Shown: piece by piece, positions 1-8,506 of the stretch
Numbering within the stretch: the first letter of the stretch is position 1
Layout: the number at the start of each line of letters is the position of its first letter
Assembly (NCBI RefSeq): GCF_020251205.1
Contig: NZ_JAIWYX010000003.1
Location: 248,001 to 312,000, forward strand
DNA length: 64,000 nucleotides
DNA from: Arthrobacter sp. M4
GTDB taxonomy: Bacteria; Actinomycetota; Actinomycetes; Actinomycetales; Micrococcaceae
Direction: 5' to 3'
Program-made: the position numbers and the translations under genes
Notes under the pieces: generated by a model
Databases searched by the model: none
The model's input: the letters and a program-made list of their open reading frames with translations, nothing else
What the model was told of the DNA's origin: nothing

Positions 1-514
1 AGGGTCGTTTGGACGCAACCGCTTCGAACCACTCCCTGTTCAGCTCCAGCGCCTCGGACTCTTCGACGCCCGCCACCACTTCCACGCCCGCGGCGCGGAG
101 GGTTCGTGCCCCTCCGGCGGCGGGACCGTGGGGATCGTCAATTGCGTACACGACCCGTGCGATTCCGGCCGCAATGATCGCTTGTGAACAGGGACCGGTA
201 CGCCCCAGATGATTGCAGGGTTCGAGCGTAACCACCATGGTGGTGCCAGCTAGGTCCAGGCCTCTCCGCCGCGCTTCGGCGATAGCGTCCGCTTCGGCAT
301 GCGCCGTACCCGCGCCACGATGAAATCCCGTGGCAATGGTGTGTCCCCTCGAGTCGAGGATGACGGCGCCAACCAGGGGGTTGGCGCCGCGCGGGCCGCC
401 CAGCGCAGCTTGGAGGGCTTCCTTCATGGCGGCCACTTCAGTGACCGTAGCTCCGGCCGGGACCTTGGCGCCGGACACCGGAAAAACGTGAATGTCATGC
501 TGGACGGCCGTCAT
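1..514 (-). CDS. ribD: Riboflavin biosynthesis deaminase/reductase RibD, N-terminal part (cut by window edge)
   Basis: RibD deaminates and then reduces the pyrimidine intermediate of riboflavin synthesis in the cytosol. The visible 171 codons cover the deaminase domain: the zinc His and proton-shuttling Glu lie in HAEADA (His72, Glu74), and the two other zinc ligands are Cys100 and Cys109 in EPCNHLGRTGPC. The reductase domain lies beyond the window start. The ATG at 514 begins the family-typical N-terminus, and the reading frame stays open to base 1. Upstream is an FMN riboswitch on the same strand, so the gene should be shut off when FMN is plentiful. Its start overlaps the stop of a short leader ORF (ATGA). 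Confidence 0.93.
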   Translation of the reverse strand, partial: MTAVQHDIHVFPVSGAKVPAGATVTEVAAMKEALQAALGGPRGANPLVGAVILDSRGHTIATGFHRGAGTAHAEADAIAEARRRGLDLAGTTMVVTLEPCNHLGRTGPCSQAIIAAGIARVVYAIDDPHGPAAGGARTLRAAGVEVVAGVEESEALELNREWFEAVASKRP

Positions 515-609
515 AGGGCCACCTCAGCTGTAAAGCTCATTTCATGGTGTGCAGGAACAGCAGGCTGGCCCGCTACTCGCACGTCGAAGAGCCATCGCAA
601 AGAGTCCAT
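511..609 (-). CDS. Possible 32-codon leader ORF translationally coupled to ribD
   Basis: Between the riboswitch and ribD an ATG at 609 opens 32 codons (begins MDSLRWLF, ends TAEVAL). Its TGA overlaps the ribD ATG as ATGA. A purine-rich GGGAAGGAA lies about nine bases upstream of the start. I recognise no family. The coupling geometry suggests either a small leader peptide whose translation delivers ribosomes to ribD, or the visible end of riboswitch-controlled translation initiation. Coding status rests only on the start context and the overlap, so this is a candidate and not a call. Confidence 0.4.
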   Translation of the reverse strand: MDSLRWLFDVRVAGQPAVPAHHEMSFTAEVAL

Positions 610-644
610 ATGCGTCGTTCCTTCCCTCGGGACCGCGATGGCTC
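589..644 (-). promoter_or_regulatory. 10-bp inverted repeat in the ribD leader, possible riboswitch expression platform
   Basis: GAGCCATCGC (589-598) is repeated as its exact reverse complement at 635-644, with a 36-base loop. On the transcribed strand the repeat follows the FMN aptamer, encloses the start region of the short leader ORF and would mask its ribosome-binding site when folded. No T-tract follows, so it does not look like an intrinsic terminator. A translational or Rho-linked switch is the more likely reading. Confidence 0.5.
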
Positions 645-703
645 CGGGGGTGAACGACAGCAGACTGCACAGCATCAACGGATGCCACACAGCGCTGTAC
701 GTG

Positions 704-850
704 CTTCTCCCATCCAGACTTTAACTGTCGGTACCGGAATTCCACCGGTTCAACCGCCTGCCGACGTTCCCATCCATGGGATGGGAACTTCGGCTCACGG
801 GTCGCGGACTATGACCGCCGGTTCGGACTTACACCGACCCCGGAGCACGT
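704..850 (-). ncRNA. FMN riboswitch (RFN element) upstream of ribD
   Basis: Read on the minus strand, the segment carries the conserved RFN blocks in order: GGGGTCGGTGTAAGTCCGA, ACCGGCGGT followed by AGTCCGCGACCC, a variable hairpin around TTCCCATCC/GGATGGGAA, GGTGGAATTCCGGTACC, ACCGACAGT, and AGTCTGGATGGGAGAAG at the 3' end. These are the core of the FMN aptamer. It sits about 190 bases in front of ribD, the standard place for feedback control of riboflavin genes by FMN. End points are approximate. Confidence 0.95.
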
Positions 851-917
851 AATGTGTGTTGCTATTGTGGCACAACCTCGGCGTGCCACGTGCTATTCCC
901 GTCAGCGGGAGAAATAT

Positions 918-1574
918 TCAGCGGCTGCCGGCGGCGCGCAGGCGATCGATGGCAGCTGCCGGGTCTTGGTGCCCGTAAACGGCAGAACCGGCCACAAATA
1001 CATTGGCTCCGGCCTCCGCCGCCCGAACAATGGTTTCCTCGGTGATGCCGCCGTCCACCTGGATTGCCACGTGTACGCCGGAACCGTCCACGGCGGCACG
1101 AGCCCGACGAATCTTCGGAAGGGTCACGTCAAGGAACGCCTGTCCGCCAAACCCCGGTTCCACCGTCATGATGAGCAGCATGTCCAACTCGGGCAACATG
1201 TCCAGGTAAGGCTCAAGGGCCGTGGCCGGGCGGAGCGCCATGCCTGCCTTGGCACCGCGGGCCCTCAGTTCGCGTGCCAGCTTGATGGGTGCGATAGCGG
1301 CCTCGGCATGGAACGTGACCGAATCCAGCCCAAGATCCGCATATGCGGGCGCCCAGCGGTCTGCGTCCGCGATCATCAGGTGCGCGTCCAGGGGAACGGG
1401 GCTCACCGCCTGAATGCGCTGCACCACCGGCAGGCCCAACGTGAGGTTGGGGACGAAGTGGTTATCCATAACATCGACGTGCACCGCATCGGCGTTGCTG
1501 ATCCGCTTTAACTCGGTCTCCAGGTTGACGAAATCCGCAGACAGGATGCTGGGGTTGATACAGCACTTAGACAC
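918..1574 (-). CDS. rpe: Ribulose-phosphate 3-epimerase
   Basis: Interconverts ribulose-5-phosphate and xylulose-5-phosphate in the pentose phosphate pathway. The 218-residue product is a single TIM barrel of normal length, with the early SILSADF motif, the metal-binding [12 protein letters not shown] segment, and [12 protein letters not shown] near two thirds. I take a GTG at 1574 as the start because GAGAGGA lies six bases upstream and the product then begins close to the family N-terminus. An in-frame extension to 1631 would run into the upstream gene and adds no conserved sequence. It lies 53 bases downstream of rsmB on the same strand. Confidence 0.93.
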   Translation of the reverse strand: MSKCCINPSILSADFVNLETELKRISNADAVHVDVMDNHFVPNLTLGLPVVQRIQAVSPVPLDAHLMIADADRWAPAYADLGLDSVTFHAEAAIAPIKLARELRARGAKAGMALRPATALEPYLDMLPELDMLLIMTVEPGFGGQAFLDVTLPKIRRARAAVDGSGVHVAIQVDGGITEETIVRAAEAGANVFVAGSAVYGHQDPAAAIDRLRAAGSR

Positions 1575-1627
1575 GGCGGTCCTCTCGTTTTGTGAGTGAA
1601 GGCTAGGCAGCGTGGTAGCTGGAACGG

Positions 1628-3247
1628 TCAAGGCTTCTTGCGGATGAGCGCCATGAACATGGCATCAGTGCGGTGGACATGGGGCCACAGCTGCGCCGTC
1701 TGCCCGTGGCCGGCGCCCAAGTTCGCGCTAAGGCTGACCGCATCGAGGGCCGCGCCGGCGTCGATTAGCTCCAGGTCCTCCCGCTTGCGCAGGACGTCCT
1801 CTACAACCGCGGTTGTTTCCGCCGGATGCGGTGAACACGTAACGTATGCCACCACGCCGCCGGGTCGAACTGCCTGGATGGCTGCAGAAAGCAGCTCGCG
1901 CTGAAGCGGCCCCAGATCTGCAAGGTCATGTGGTGACCGCCGCCATCGCGACTCTGGCCGCCGCCGAAGGGCACCCAGGCCGGTGCAGGGCACGTCGGCA
2001 AGGATCCGATCAAAGGAGCCAGGCTGCTCAACTCCCAGCTCCCGACCATCACCTATGCGTACAGACCACGCACTAGCCGGAACTGGCGCGAGTGCCTGTT
2101 TAACCAGCTGCGCCCGATGGGGAGCGGCTTCGTTTGCCAGCAGCGTTGCGCCGTGCTGATGGGCGAGGGCAGCCAGAAGCGCGGCCTTTCCGCCCGGTCC
2201 GGCGCACAAGTCGAGCCAGCGTTCCGGCCGGGAGGAGTCGTCGATTCTTAGCGGCAGGGCCGCCACTGCCCTGGCGACCAACTGTGAACCGACGTCCTGA
2301 ACGCGCGTGGTACCCCCACGCACTGTGGCGAGGCGTCCCAGATCCCCGCCGCTGGACAACGCGGAGCCCTCTACCAGCGGTCCCGGCTGGGCACCGTTTT
2401 CCAAGGCTTCATCCAAGCTGCCAAGTCCGGGAAGAGCAACGAGGTTGACCACCGGGGCGTCGTTGTCGGCTTCCAGCAGGAGGTCGATTTCGTCGACGGG
2501 GCGGCCGTGGGTAACCAGGGACTGTCGAAGGGCACGGACGATCCATTCAGGATGGGCATGCTTTACCGCCGCGATCCGCACAGGGTCCGTCTCGTCCTTG
2601 AGCAGGATGCCGAGCCATCCGTCGATGTCGTGGGCCGCAACCCTGCGCAGTACCGCGTTTATTAGTGACGATGGTCCGGCGCCGATGACTGCCCGGGCAA
2701 GGCCAACCGTCTGGTCGAGCGCGGCGTGCGCCGGCACGCGCATTGCCAGGAGTTGATGGACGCCTATCCTCAAAGCATCCAGGATCGCAGGATCGAGCTG
2801 AGTGAGCGGCCTGTCGACGCACTGGGCCAGAATGGCGTCGTAGGTTCCTTGGGCTCGGAGGGCGCCGTACGTGAGTTCAGTGGCAAAGCCTGCGTCCCGG
2901 CGATCCAGCCGATGGTGCCGGATCCTTGCTGGCAGGACCAGGTTGGCGTAAGCGTCCTCCGCAGCGACGGCGCGCAACACCTCGAAAGCGACAAGGCGCG
3001 CCGGTTCCGCACGCCGCGTCCGCTGGGAGGGCGCTGTGGCTGAATAGCCTCGTTTCGGCCCCCGGTTACGTTCGCGGCCCTGATGGTCGCGGTGTCTATC
3101 ACCGCCACCCTGGCCGCCATCAGTGGGGCCTCCACCACCCGATCGCGGTTTCCCTCCGCCAGTGCCTGAGCCCCGCCAGGAACCAGTACCGCGACCCGGA
3201 CCTGCGCCATTGCCGGAACCGGTTCCGTGCCCTTTTGAGTTGTTCAT
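1628..3247 (-). CDS. rsmB: 16S rRNA (cytosine-967 C5) methyltransferase RsmB/Sun family
   Basis: 539 residues: a glycine/arginine-rich N-terminal tail (about the first 75 residues), a NusB-like RNA-binding domain, then a Rossmann SAM methyltransferase. [13 protein letters not shown] is the SAM loop. The two cysteines of the m5C mechanism are in [15 protein letters not shown] (motif IV) and [11 protein letters not shown] (motif VI). The start overlaps the fmt stop by four bases, so the genes are translationally coupled in a def-fmt-rsmB unit typical of actinobacteria. The low-complexity tail is odd. It could be a real RNA-binding extension, or the true start may lie downstream. Confidence 0.9.
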   Translation of the reverse strand: MNNSKGHGTGSGNGAGPGRGTGSWRGSGTGGGKPRSGGGGPTDGGQGGGDRHRDHQGRERNRGPKRGYSATAPSQRTRRAEPARLVAFEVLRAVAAEDAYANLVLPARIRHHRLDRRDAGFATELTYGALRAQGTYDAILAQCVDRPLTQLDPAILDALRIGVHQLLAMRVPAHAALDQTVGLARAVIGAGPSSLINAVLRRVAAHDIDGWLGILLKDETDPVRIAAVKHAHPEWIVRALRQSLVTHGRPVDEIDLLLEADNDAPVVNLVALPGLGSLDEALENGAQPGPLVEGSALSSGGDLGRLATVRGGTTRVQDVGSQLVARAVAALPLRIDDSSRPERWLDLCAGPGGKAALLAALAHQHGATLLANEAAPHRAQLVKQALAPVPASAWSVRIGDGRELGVEQPGSFDRILADVPCTGLGALRRRPESRWRRSPHDLADLGPLQRELLSAAIQAVRPGGVVAYVTCSPHPAETTAVVEDVLRKREDLELIDAGAALDAVSLSANLGAGHGQTAQLWPHVHRTDAMFMALIRKKP

Positions 3248-4164
3248 TCGAAAACCACGCTTTCAACGGAGGCCATGCCTCGAGCCCAGGCTGCGGCGTC
3301 CATCATCTTCTTGCCGGCCGGTTGGATCCGACTCAGCTGAACAGGGTGCGAACCCGTGCCCACCAGGACGGCACCACCGTCAAGGCGTACGTGGCCGGCA
3401 GGGAGGTGGTTTGCATCCGCACGCAGTCTTAGCGGCTCCAGCTTGATGCGTTGCCCGGCCAGCGTCGTCCAGGCACCCGGTTCGGGCGTGACGCCGCGGG
3501 CGCGCCGGTGAAGCGCAAGGGCAGGCTGATTCCAGTCCAGACGCCCGTCGTCGAGCCCCAACTTTGGGGCGAGTGTCACATCACCGGATTGCGGCACCGG
3601 GGCGGCCGCACCGGCGTCGACCGCGGTCAGCGTGCGGACAAGAAGTTCGGCGCCGCTGAGGGATAACCGGTCCAGAAGCTCGCCTGCAGTCTCCTCCGGG
3701 CGGATGTCCTCCGTGAGGGTCCCAAATACTGGACCCGTGTCGAGGCCTTCCTCCAGCAAAAACGTGGACGCACCTGTGATGTCGTCACCAGCGATCAGTG
3801 CTCGTTGAACAGGTGCCGCTCCCCGCCACGCGGGCAATAGGGAGAAATGAAGATTGATCCAGCCGTGGCGGGGGATATCCAGGGCACTCCGGGGAACCAG
3901 GCCGCCATAGGCGACGATCGCGGCGACATCCGGTTGAACTGCGGCGATACTCTCCACGGCCGACGCGTCAAGCTTTGCGGCGCGGATCACGGGAATACCC
4001 AGTTCCTCGGCCCGGGCGGCAACGGGCGATGGCGTAAGGATGCGCTTCCGGCCGAGCGGGGCGTCCGGGCGGGTGAGGACTGCGACCACATCGAACCCTG
4101 AACGTATAAGGGCATCCAGGGAAGGAACTGCCACTGCGGGGGTTCCGGCGAAGAGCACCCTCAT
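3244..4164 (-). CDS. fmt: Methionyl-tRNA formyltransferase
   Basis: Formylates initiator Met-tRNA with 10-formyl-THF. The 306 residues match the usual length. The N-terminal formyltransferase domain starts MRVLFAGTPAVAV and holds the catalytic HFSLLPAWRGAAP loop, with the following GDDITGAS segment. The C-terminal OB-like tRNA-binding domain runs from about residue 205. The start overlaps the def stop by four bases and the stop overlaps the rsmB start by four, consistent with one transcript for formylation and deformylation. Confidence 0.96.
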   Translation of the reverse strand: MRVLFAGTPAVAVPSLDALIRSGFDVVAVLTRPDAPLGRKRILTPSPVAARAEELGIPVIRAAKLDASAVESIAAVQPDVAAIVAYGGLVPRSALDIPRHGWINLHFSLLPAWRGAAPVQRALIAGDDITGASTFLLEEGLDTGPVFGTLTEDIRPEETAGELLDRLSLSGAELLVRTLTAVDAGAAAPVPQSGDVTLAPKLGLDDGRLDWNQPALALHRRARGVTPEPGAWTTLAGQRIKLEPLRLRADANHLPAGHVRLDGGAVLVGTGSHPVQLSRIQPAGKKMMDAAAWARGMASVESVVFE

Positions 4165-4751
4165 GCGGACGCTCCAGTGCCGGGGCGGCCAAAGCTGCTG
4201 CCCGCGCCGAAGGATGAACCGACTGTCTTGGCGCGCTCGGCAGCGGTACGCGCTGCAACCGAGTCGTAGTTGGCATTCCGGATAGCGCGCAAGGCCGACT
4301 TACGGTTGTCCCCTTCGAGGCGGTCCGTGAAAAGAATGCCGTTCAAGTGGTCGGTTTCATGTTGGAAGATGCGAGCCAGCAGGTCCTCAGCTTCGATCGA
4401 AACCGGGTTGCCGTGCATGTCAACGCCTGTGAGCCGGGTGGCACGATGCCGCTTCACGGGATATCCGAGCCCGGGAATGGACAGGCACCCTTCGGGCTGT
4501 TCAGCCTGGAAATCCTCGCTGTTTTCCAAGACGGGATTGATGACGTGGCCGCGCACGCCGTCCATCCGATACGTGAAAACCCGCTGACTTACTCCGATCT
4601 GCGGCGCTGCCAAGCCGGCACCGTCAACGTCCTCCATGGTTTCCATCATGTCGGCAACCAGCCGCGCCAGCTCGGGTCCGAAGTCCTTCACCGGCTCTGC
4701 GACGGTGCGCAGCACCGGGTCGCCGATGATTCGGATACTCAAGATGGCCAT
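4161..4751 (-). CDS. def: Peptide deformylase
   Basis: Removes the formyl group from nascent proteins. All three metal motifs are present: GAGLAAPQIGV, EGCLSIPG (Cys ligand) and FQHETDHLNG (two His ligands and the catalytic Glu). The product is 196 residues. A short Ala/Gly/Ser-rich tail follows the catalytic core. It is the first gene of the def-fmt-rsmB chain and lies 51 bases downstream of the nuclease gene, so it may have its own promoter or share that transcript. Confidence 0.96.
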   Translation of the reverse strand: MAILSIRIIGDPVLRTVAEPVKDFGPELARLVADMMETMEDVDGAGLAAPQIGVSQRVFTYRMDGVRGHVINPVLENSEDFQAEQPEGCLSIPGLGYPVKRHRATRLTGVDMHGNPVSIEAEDLLARIFQHETDHLNGILFTDRLEGDNRKSALRAIRNANYDSVAARTAAERAKTVGSSFGAGSSFGRPGTGASA

Positions 4752-4802
4752 GCGTCAGGTGTCCTTAGCTGTCGGAGTGGGATTCGGGCTGTCAAAAGGC
4801 GC

Positions 4803-5669
4803 CTAAGCCAGTTTAGTGGAGGGCTGCGCGTACGACGGCGGCGCGATGGGCAGCAGGGCGGACCCGGCGGCCGCTGTGTCTGCGGACATTTCCCATACAC
4901 GCTTCAAGGCACAAAACTTCCACCAATGGTGCTTGAGCACGTCGGGATTGGCCCTTTGCGGCCGGACCTCTGTCTCGCCAATTGCGACAGCCAACAGGAC
5001 AGGGTCGTCCCCGTGCTTCCAGGGTTCCCACTCCCCCGCCACGGGATCCACCAGGCTCTCCTCGGCCTTCATTCCAGCCACCAACTGCATCACGACTTTG
5101 TCGTCGAGGCGTTTCACCGTGCCGTCCCTTGTTGTCCCCTTGGTCTTGTAATCGATAAGGCACGTTCGGCCATTGATCCTGGCCACTAGGTCCAAGGTGC
5201 CTGCGTAGCCTACTGTCGCGTTCCAGATGGTGATTTCCGGCGCTAGCGGCTCAACGCGGAACAACTCCCACCACTCATCGAATCGGTTGGCAAATGCTTC
5301 CTCGCCATGGGTGGACAAGTCTTGGCGGGCTTCCTGCATCCGGTGCGGACGGCCCAGCGCCCGCAATGCCACTTGCTCACAGTAGTAGTGGACCCGATCC
5401 CCGCGACGGGCTGCATCCTCCCTATAGACCTCCGCGGCGCGTGCCGCCTTATTGACCGCCTGACGAATCCGGGCGGGACTGCCCAGGAGCTCGGGAAGTT
5501 CCGGATCACGGGCCAGACTGTTGGCTCCCATGTAACTGAACCATCCGTCAAGGCTGTGGGCCTGCTGTCCGATCACCGTGGTGATGGACGGGACGGCGAA
5601 AGGTTCCGAAGTGGACCGGGCATACATCCGGCCATACTCGGTTGCATGGGCAAGCAACGGATCTGTCAT
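4803..5669 (-). CDS. PD-(D/E)XK superfamily nuclease-like protein
   Basis: The 288-residue protein has the core of the PD-(D/E)XK fold: GTLDLVARI supplies the metal-binding Asp and LIDYKTKG gives the D-x-K catalytic pair, followed by a QL-x-AG segment like the RecB/Cas4 motif. There is no helicase domain and I see no cysteine cluster for a Cas4-type Fe-S site. I recall proteins of this length annotated as hypothetical or RecB-like in Arthrobacter. Its partner and substrate are unknown. It lies just upstream of def on the same strand, with tRNA genes behind it. Confidence 0.65.
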   Translation of the reverse strand: MTDPLLAHATEYGRMYARSTSEPFAVPSITTVIGQQAHSLDGWFSYMGANSLARDPELPELLGSPARIRQAVNKAARAAEVYREDAARRGDRVHYYCEQVALRALGRPHRMQEARQDLSTHGEEAFANRFDEWWELFRVEPLAPEITIWNATVGYAGTLDLVARINGRTCLIDYKTKGTTRDGTVKRLDDKVVMQLVAGMKAEESLVDPVAGEWEPWKHGDDPVLLAVAIGETEVRPQRANPDVLKHHWWKFCALKRVWEMSADTAAAGSALLPIAPPSYAQPSTKLA

Positions 5670-5744
5670 ACCGACACTCTTGCATATGGTTCAGACATTG
5701 AACGTGGGCCCCTAAGTTCCATCCAGGTAGTTCGAAACTGCACA

Positions 5745-5774
5745 CGGGAGGTCCAGCAACGGGAGGTCCAGCAA
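5745..5774. repeat. Two tandem copies of a 15-bp unit
   Basis: CGGGAGGTCCAGCAA occurs twice in direct succession (5745-5759 and 5760-5774), between the nuclease gene and the terminator hairpin of tRNA-Val(CAC). The copies are identical. It looks like a local slippage duplication and I can assign no function. Confidence 0.85.
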
Positions 5775-5781
5775 ACGCAAA

Positions 5782-5811
5782 GGTCCCGGCCAGCTAATGC
5801 CGGCCGGGACC
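5782..5811 (-). terminator. Perfect hairpin downstream of tRNA-Val(CAC)
   Basis: GGTCCCGGCC and GGCCGGGACC form a perfect 10-bp stem around a 10-base loop. On the minus strand it lies 11 bases after the tRNA 3' end, where a processing/terminator hairpin is expected. The following T-tract is weak (CTTTGCGTTTG). Confidence 0.6.
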
Positions 5812-5821
5812 TGAATATATG

Positions 5822-5893
5822 TGGGCGATACTGGGTTCGAACCAGTGACCTCTTCGGTGTGAACGAAGCGCGCTACCACTGCGCCAATCGCCC
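5822..5893 (-). tRNA. tRNA-Val (anticodon CAC)
   Basis: The minus strand folds as a 72-base cloverleaf: GGGCGAT acceptor arms pair with ATCGCCC plus discriminator A, the T-loop reads GGTTCGAAC, and the anticodon stem CTTCG/CGAAG holds the loop TTCACAC with anticodon CAC. It reads GUG codons. Its body closely resembles the Val(GAC) genes downstream. No CCA is encoded. Confidence 0.93.
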
Positions 5894-6185
5894 GGTGCAT
5901 AAAAATGCTAGCCCACCCGTCGCGTAAACAAAAATCGACTTCCCGCCGTCCAGAAAGTTGCTTGAAGTGAGTGCCCGAACTTGCCAAAGCGCTGAACAGC
6001 GCCTCGAATCACATATCTGGAATTACAGGGATGTAAGCCCGAAATTCCGCGTCAAATCAAGGATCCAAGGGGGCACATGCGCTCCCCAGAGGACTCGATT
6101 TGGAGTTTCCAGAAACCTCCTATAGAGTTTTTACTCGTTGGTGAGCGACGGAGCGCCTAAAGGGCCCGGAAACACAACCAACAAT

Positions 6186-6258
<73 letters not shown>

Positions 6259-6306
6259 CGCAGGACACTGTAAACGCAAGAATTCGCTAGGAATTCCTGC
6301 CAACAC

Positions 6307-6377
6307 GGTGGGTTGGCCGAGAGGCGAGGCAGCGGCCTGCAAAGCCGTATACACGGGTTCGAATCCCGTACCCACCT
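6307..6377 (+). tRNA. tRNA-Cys (anticodon GCA)
   Basis: 71-base cloverleaf with GGTGGGT/ACCCACC acceptor stem, anticodon loop CTGCAAA (GCA), and T-arm CGGGTTCGAATCCCG. Lies between Gly copy 1 and Val copy 1. CCA is not encoded. Confidence 0.93.
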
Positions 6378-6414
6378 CGGTGAAACCATGATTTTCCGGC
6401 AATGCCGGAACTCT

Positions 6415-6486
6415 GGGCGATTGGCGCAGCGGTAGCGCGCTTCCCTGACACGGAAGAGGTCACTGGTTCGATCCCAGTATCGCCCA
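6415..6486 (+). tRNA. tRNA-Val (anticodon GAC), copy 1
   Basis: 72-base cloverleaf with GGGCGAT/ATCGCCC acceptor stem, anticodon stem CTTCC/GGAAG and loop CTGACAC (GAC), and T-loop GGTTCGATCC. The next three bases happen to be CCA, unlike the identical second copy. A small hairpin (6395-6409) precedes it. Confidence 0.94.
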
Positions 6487-6535
6487 CCAAGGCAAGAATC
6501 TTGCCTGTTGATGATGGACCATTGGTTCACATCAT

Positions 6536-6608
<73 letters not shown>

Positions 6609-6647
6609 CTCTTTTCTTTAACCCACCCGGTGCATCCCGCCGGTCCG

Positions 6648-6719
6648 GGGCGATTGGCGCAGCGGTAGCGCGCTTCCCTGACACGGAAGAGGTCACTGGT
6701 TCGATCCCAGTATCGCCCA
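6648..6719 (+). tRNA. tRNA-Val (anticodon GAC), copy 2
   Basis: Identical in its 72 bases to the copy at 6415. The following bases (CGC) do not encode CCA. Last gene of the cluster, followed by a strong intrinsic terminator five bases later. Confidence 0.95.
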
Positions 6720-6724
6720 CGCAT

Positions 6725-6752
6725 AAGGCAGCTCCCAGGAGCTGCCTTTTTT
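6725..6752 (+). terminator. Intrinsic terminator of the tRNA cluster
   Basis: GGCAGCTCC-CA-GGAGCTGCC is a perfect 9-bp stem with a two-base loop, directly followed by six T residues. This is a textbook Rho-independent terminator placed just after the last tRNA. Confidence 0.93.
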
Positions 6753-6933
6753 GTTGCCCATCTTCCATTTTGACTACCTGTAGTCTCTTGCCCAGTTGAA
6801 CAAATCATCGGCAAAGCTGATCAATAGTCCTCAATAAAAATCGCTTTTCCTCATGTGATTCGCGTCGCATACTGTTCAACGGCCCTTATCCCCTACCTCT
6901 GGCCCTATTCCCTACCTTTGGCAAGGAGCAGCC

Positions 6934-8382
6934 ATGACACAGCAAAGCCTGGCCCGATCGGTCATGCGCAAAAAACCTATCGCGGACATTGAGGAAGAAA
7001 ACCGGCACAGCGGACTTTTCAAAAGCCTTGGGCTCTGGCAGCTGACTGCCATCGGGGTTGGCGGCATTATCGGCGTCGGAATCTTTTCACTTGCCGGCCT
7101 GGTAGCCCACGGCGACGCCAACAACCCGGGCGTCGGCCCCGCAGTGCTGATCTCGTTCCTGGTTGCCGGGCTGGCATCCGGTGCCGCCGCCCTCTCCTAC
7201 GCGGAATTTGCCGGGATGATCCCGCGGGCCGGTTCTGCATACACCTATGGCTACGTCGCGCTGGGAGAGATCATTGGCTGGTTCATCGGCTGGGATCTGC
7301 TGCTGGAATACATCGCCATCGTGGCCGTCGTTGCCATTGGAATCTCGGGCTATTTCGACGCTTTCCTGTCCGGAATCGGTATCCATATGCCGGCTTGGAT
7401 GACCTCCACCGTGGACGAAGGCAAAGGCGGCGTTATCAACGTGCCAGCCATTCTGGTCTGCTTCCTGGTCACGTGGATCCTCAGCAGGGGCACCAAAACG
7501 TTCGGACGGTTCGAACTTGTGGCAGTGGCAATCAAGGTGCTGCTGATCGTTTTCATCATTGGCCTGGGCGTGTTCTACATCGACACACGCAATTTCAACC
7601 CGTTCATGCCGAGCGGCTTCGGTCCCGTCTTCGCCGGCGCCGCCACGGTGTTCTTCGCGGTCTTCGGCTATGACGCCATGAGCACCGCAGCGGAGGAAGC
7701 CAAGGACGGCAAGAAGCACATGCCGAAGGCAATCGTGCTTTCCCTCGTTATCGCCATGGTGCTCTATGTCGCAGCGACCCTGGTCCTGACTGGCATGCAG
7801 AACTACCAGGACATCGACCCCAAGGCCGGCTTCGCCTCCGCCTTCGCCGGCGTTGGCTTGCCGGTAATCGCCACCATCATCTCGGTCTTCGCGGTGCTCT
7901 CCATCCTGACTGTTATGCTCACGTTCCTGTTGGGAGTAACCCGCGTCTGGTTCAGTATGAGCCGCGACGGCCTCCTGCCGTCTTGGTTCGCCGCTACGGA
8001 CAAGCACGGAACGCCACAACGAGTCACGTGGATTGCCGGTTCCGCATCCGCCCTTCTGGCCGGTGTTTTCCCCATCAAGGAAGTTGCCGACCTCACGAAT
8101 ATCGGCATCCTTGCTGCCTTCGTGGTGGTGTGCGTAGCGGTCATCGTATTCCGCTACCGTAAACCGGACGCACCCCGCACGTTCCGCCTGCCGCTCATGC
8201 CGGTGCTCCCGGCCTTCGGCGTGTTGGCCTCGGGCTTCCTCATCGCGCAGCTGCACTGGGCGACGTGGGCGCGCTTTGCTGTATGGCTGGTCATTGGCTT
8301 GGCCATCTACTTTGGCTATGGCCGCAGGCACTCCCTCATGAATCCCTCGAGTCCGCGCCACCTGGAATCAAGCCGCGTCTAG
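6934..8382 (+). CDS. APC-family amino acid permease
   Basis: 482 residues with about twelve hydrophobic segments. The first membrane helix has the APC substrate-backbone motif GVGGIIGVGIFSLAG (around residues 49-63). FAVFGYDAMSTAAEEAKDGKK is the conserved segment after helix 6. This places it among cationic/neutral amino acid permeases of the YfnA/CAT type in the inner membrane. AAGGAGCAGCC precedes the ATG at 6934. It is a single gene between the tRNA terminator and a small antitoxin-like gene. The transported amino acid cannot be told from sequence. Confidence 0.88.
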   Translation: MTQQSLARSVMRKKPIADIEEENRHSGLFKSLGLWQLTAIGVGGIIGVGIFSLAGLVAHGDANNPGVGPAVLISFLVAGLASGAAALSYAEFAGMIPRAGSAYTYGYVALGEIIGWFIGWDLLLEYIAIVAVVAIGISGYFDAFLSGIGIHMPAWMTSTVDEGKGGVINVPAILVCFLVTWILSRGTKTFGRFELVAVAIKVLLIVFIIGLGVFYIDTRNFNPFMPSGFGPVFAGAATVFFAVFGYDAMSTAAEEAKDGKKHMPKAIVLSLVIAMVLYVAATLVLTGMQNYQDIDPKAGFASAFAGVGLPVIATIISVFAVLSILTVMLTFLLGVTRVWFSMSRDGLLPSWFAATDKHGTPQRVTWIAGSASALLAGVFPIKEVADLTNIGILAAFVVVCVAVIVFRYRKPDAPRTFRLPLMPVLPAFGVLASGFLIAQLHWATWARFAVWLVIGLAIYFGYGRRHSLMNPSSPRHLESSRV

Positions 8383-8506
8383 GCGTGTTGCTACACCGCA
8401 ACGCAACATCCACGTTTTTGGCTAAATGCCTTGGCAGCTCCGATGACACAGGTCTACGATCGAATCCGGAGGAGCGACCTGGCTCCGCGACGGAAAGGAG
8501 GTGCCC

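Noticed and set aside
6491..6505. Short hairpin GGCAAGA-AT-like between tRNA-Val copy 1 and tRNA-Gly copy 2
   Set aside because: Stem of six base pairs and no T-run; too weak to call a terminator inside the tRNA cluster.
7087..8361. Open frame of 424 codons on the minus strand
   Set aside because: Antisense to the amino acid permease; a highly charged product typical of shadow frames over membrane proteins.
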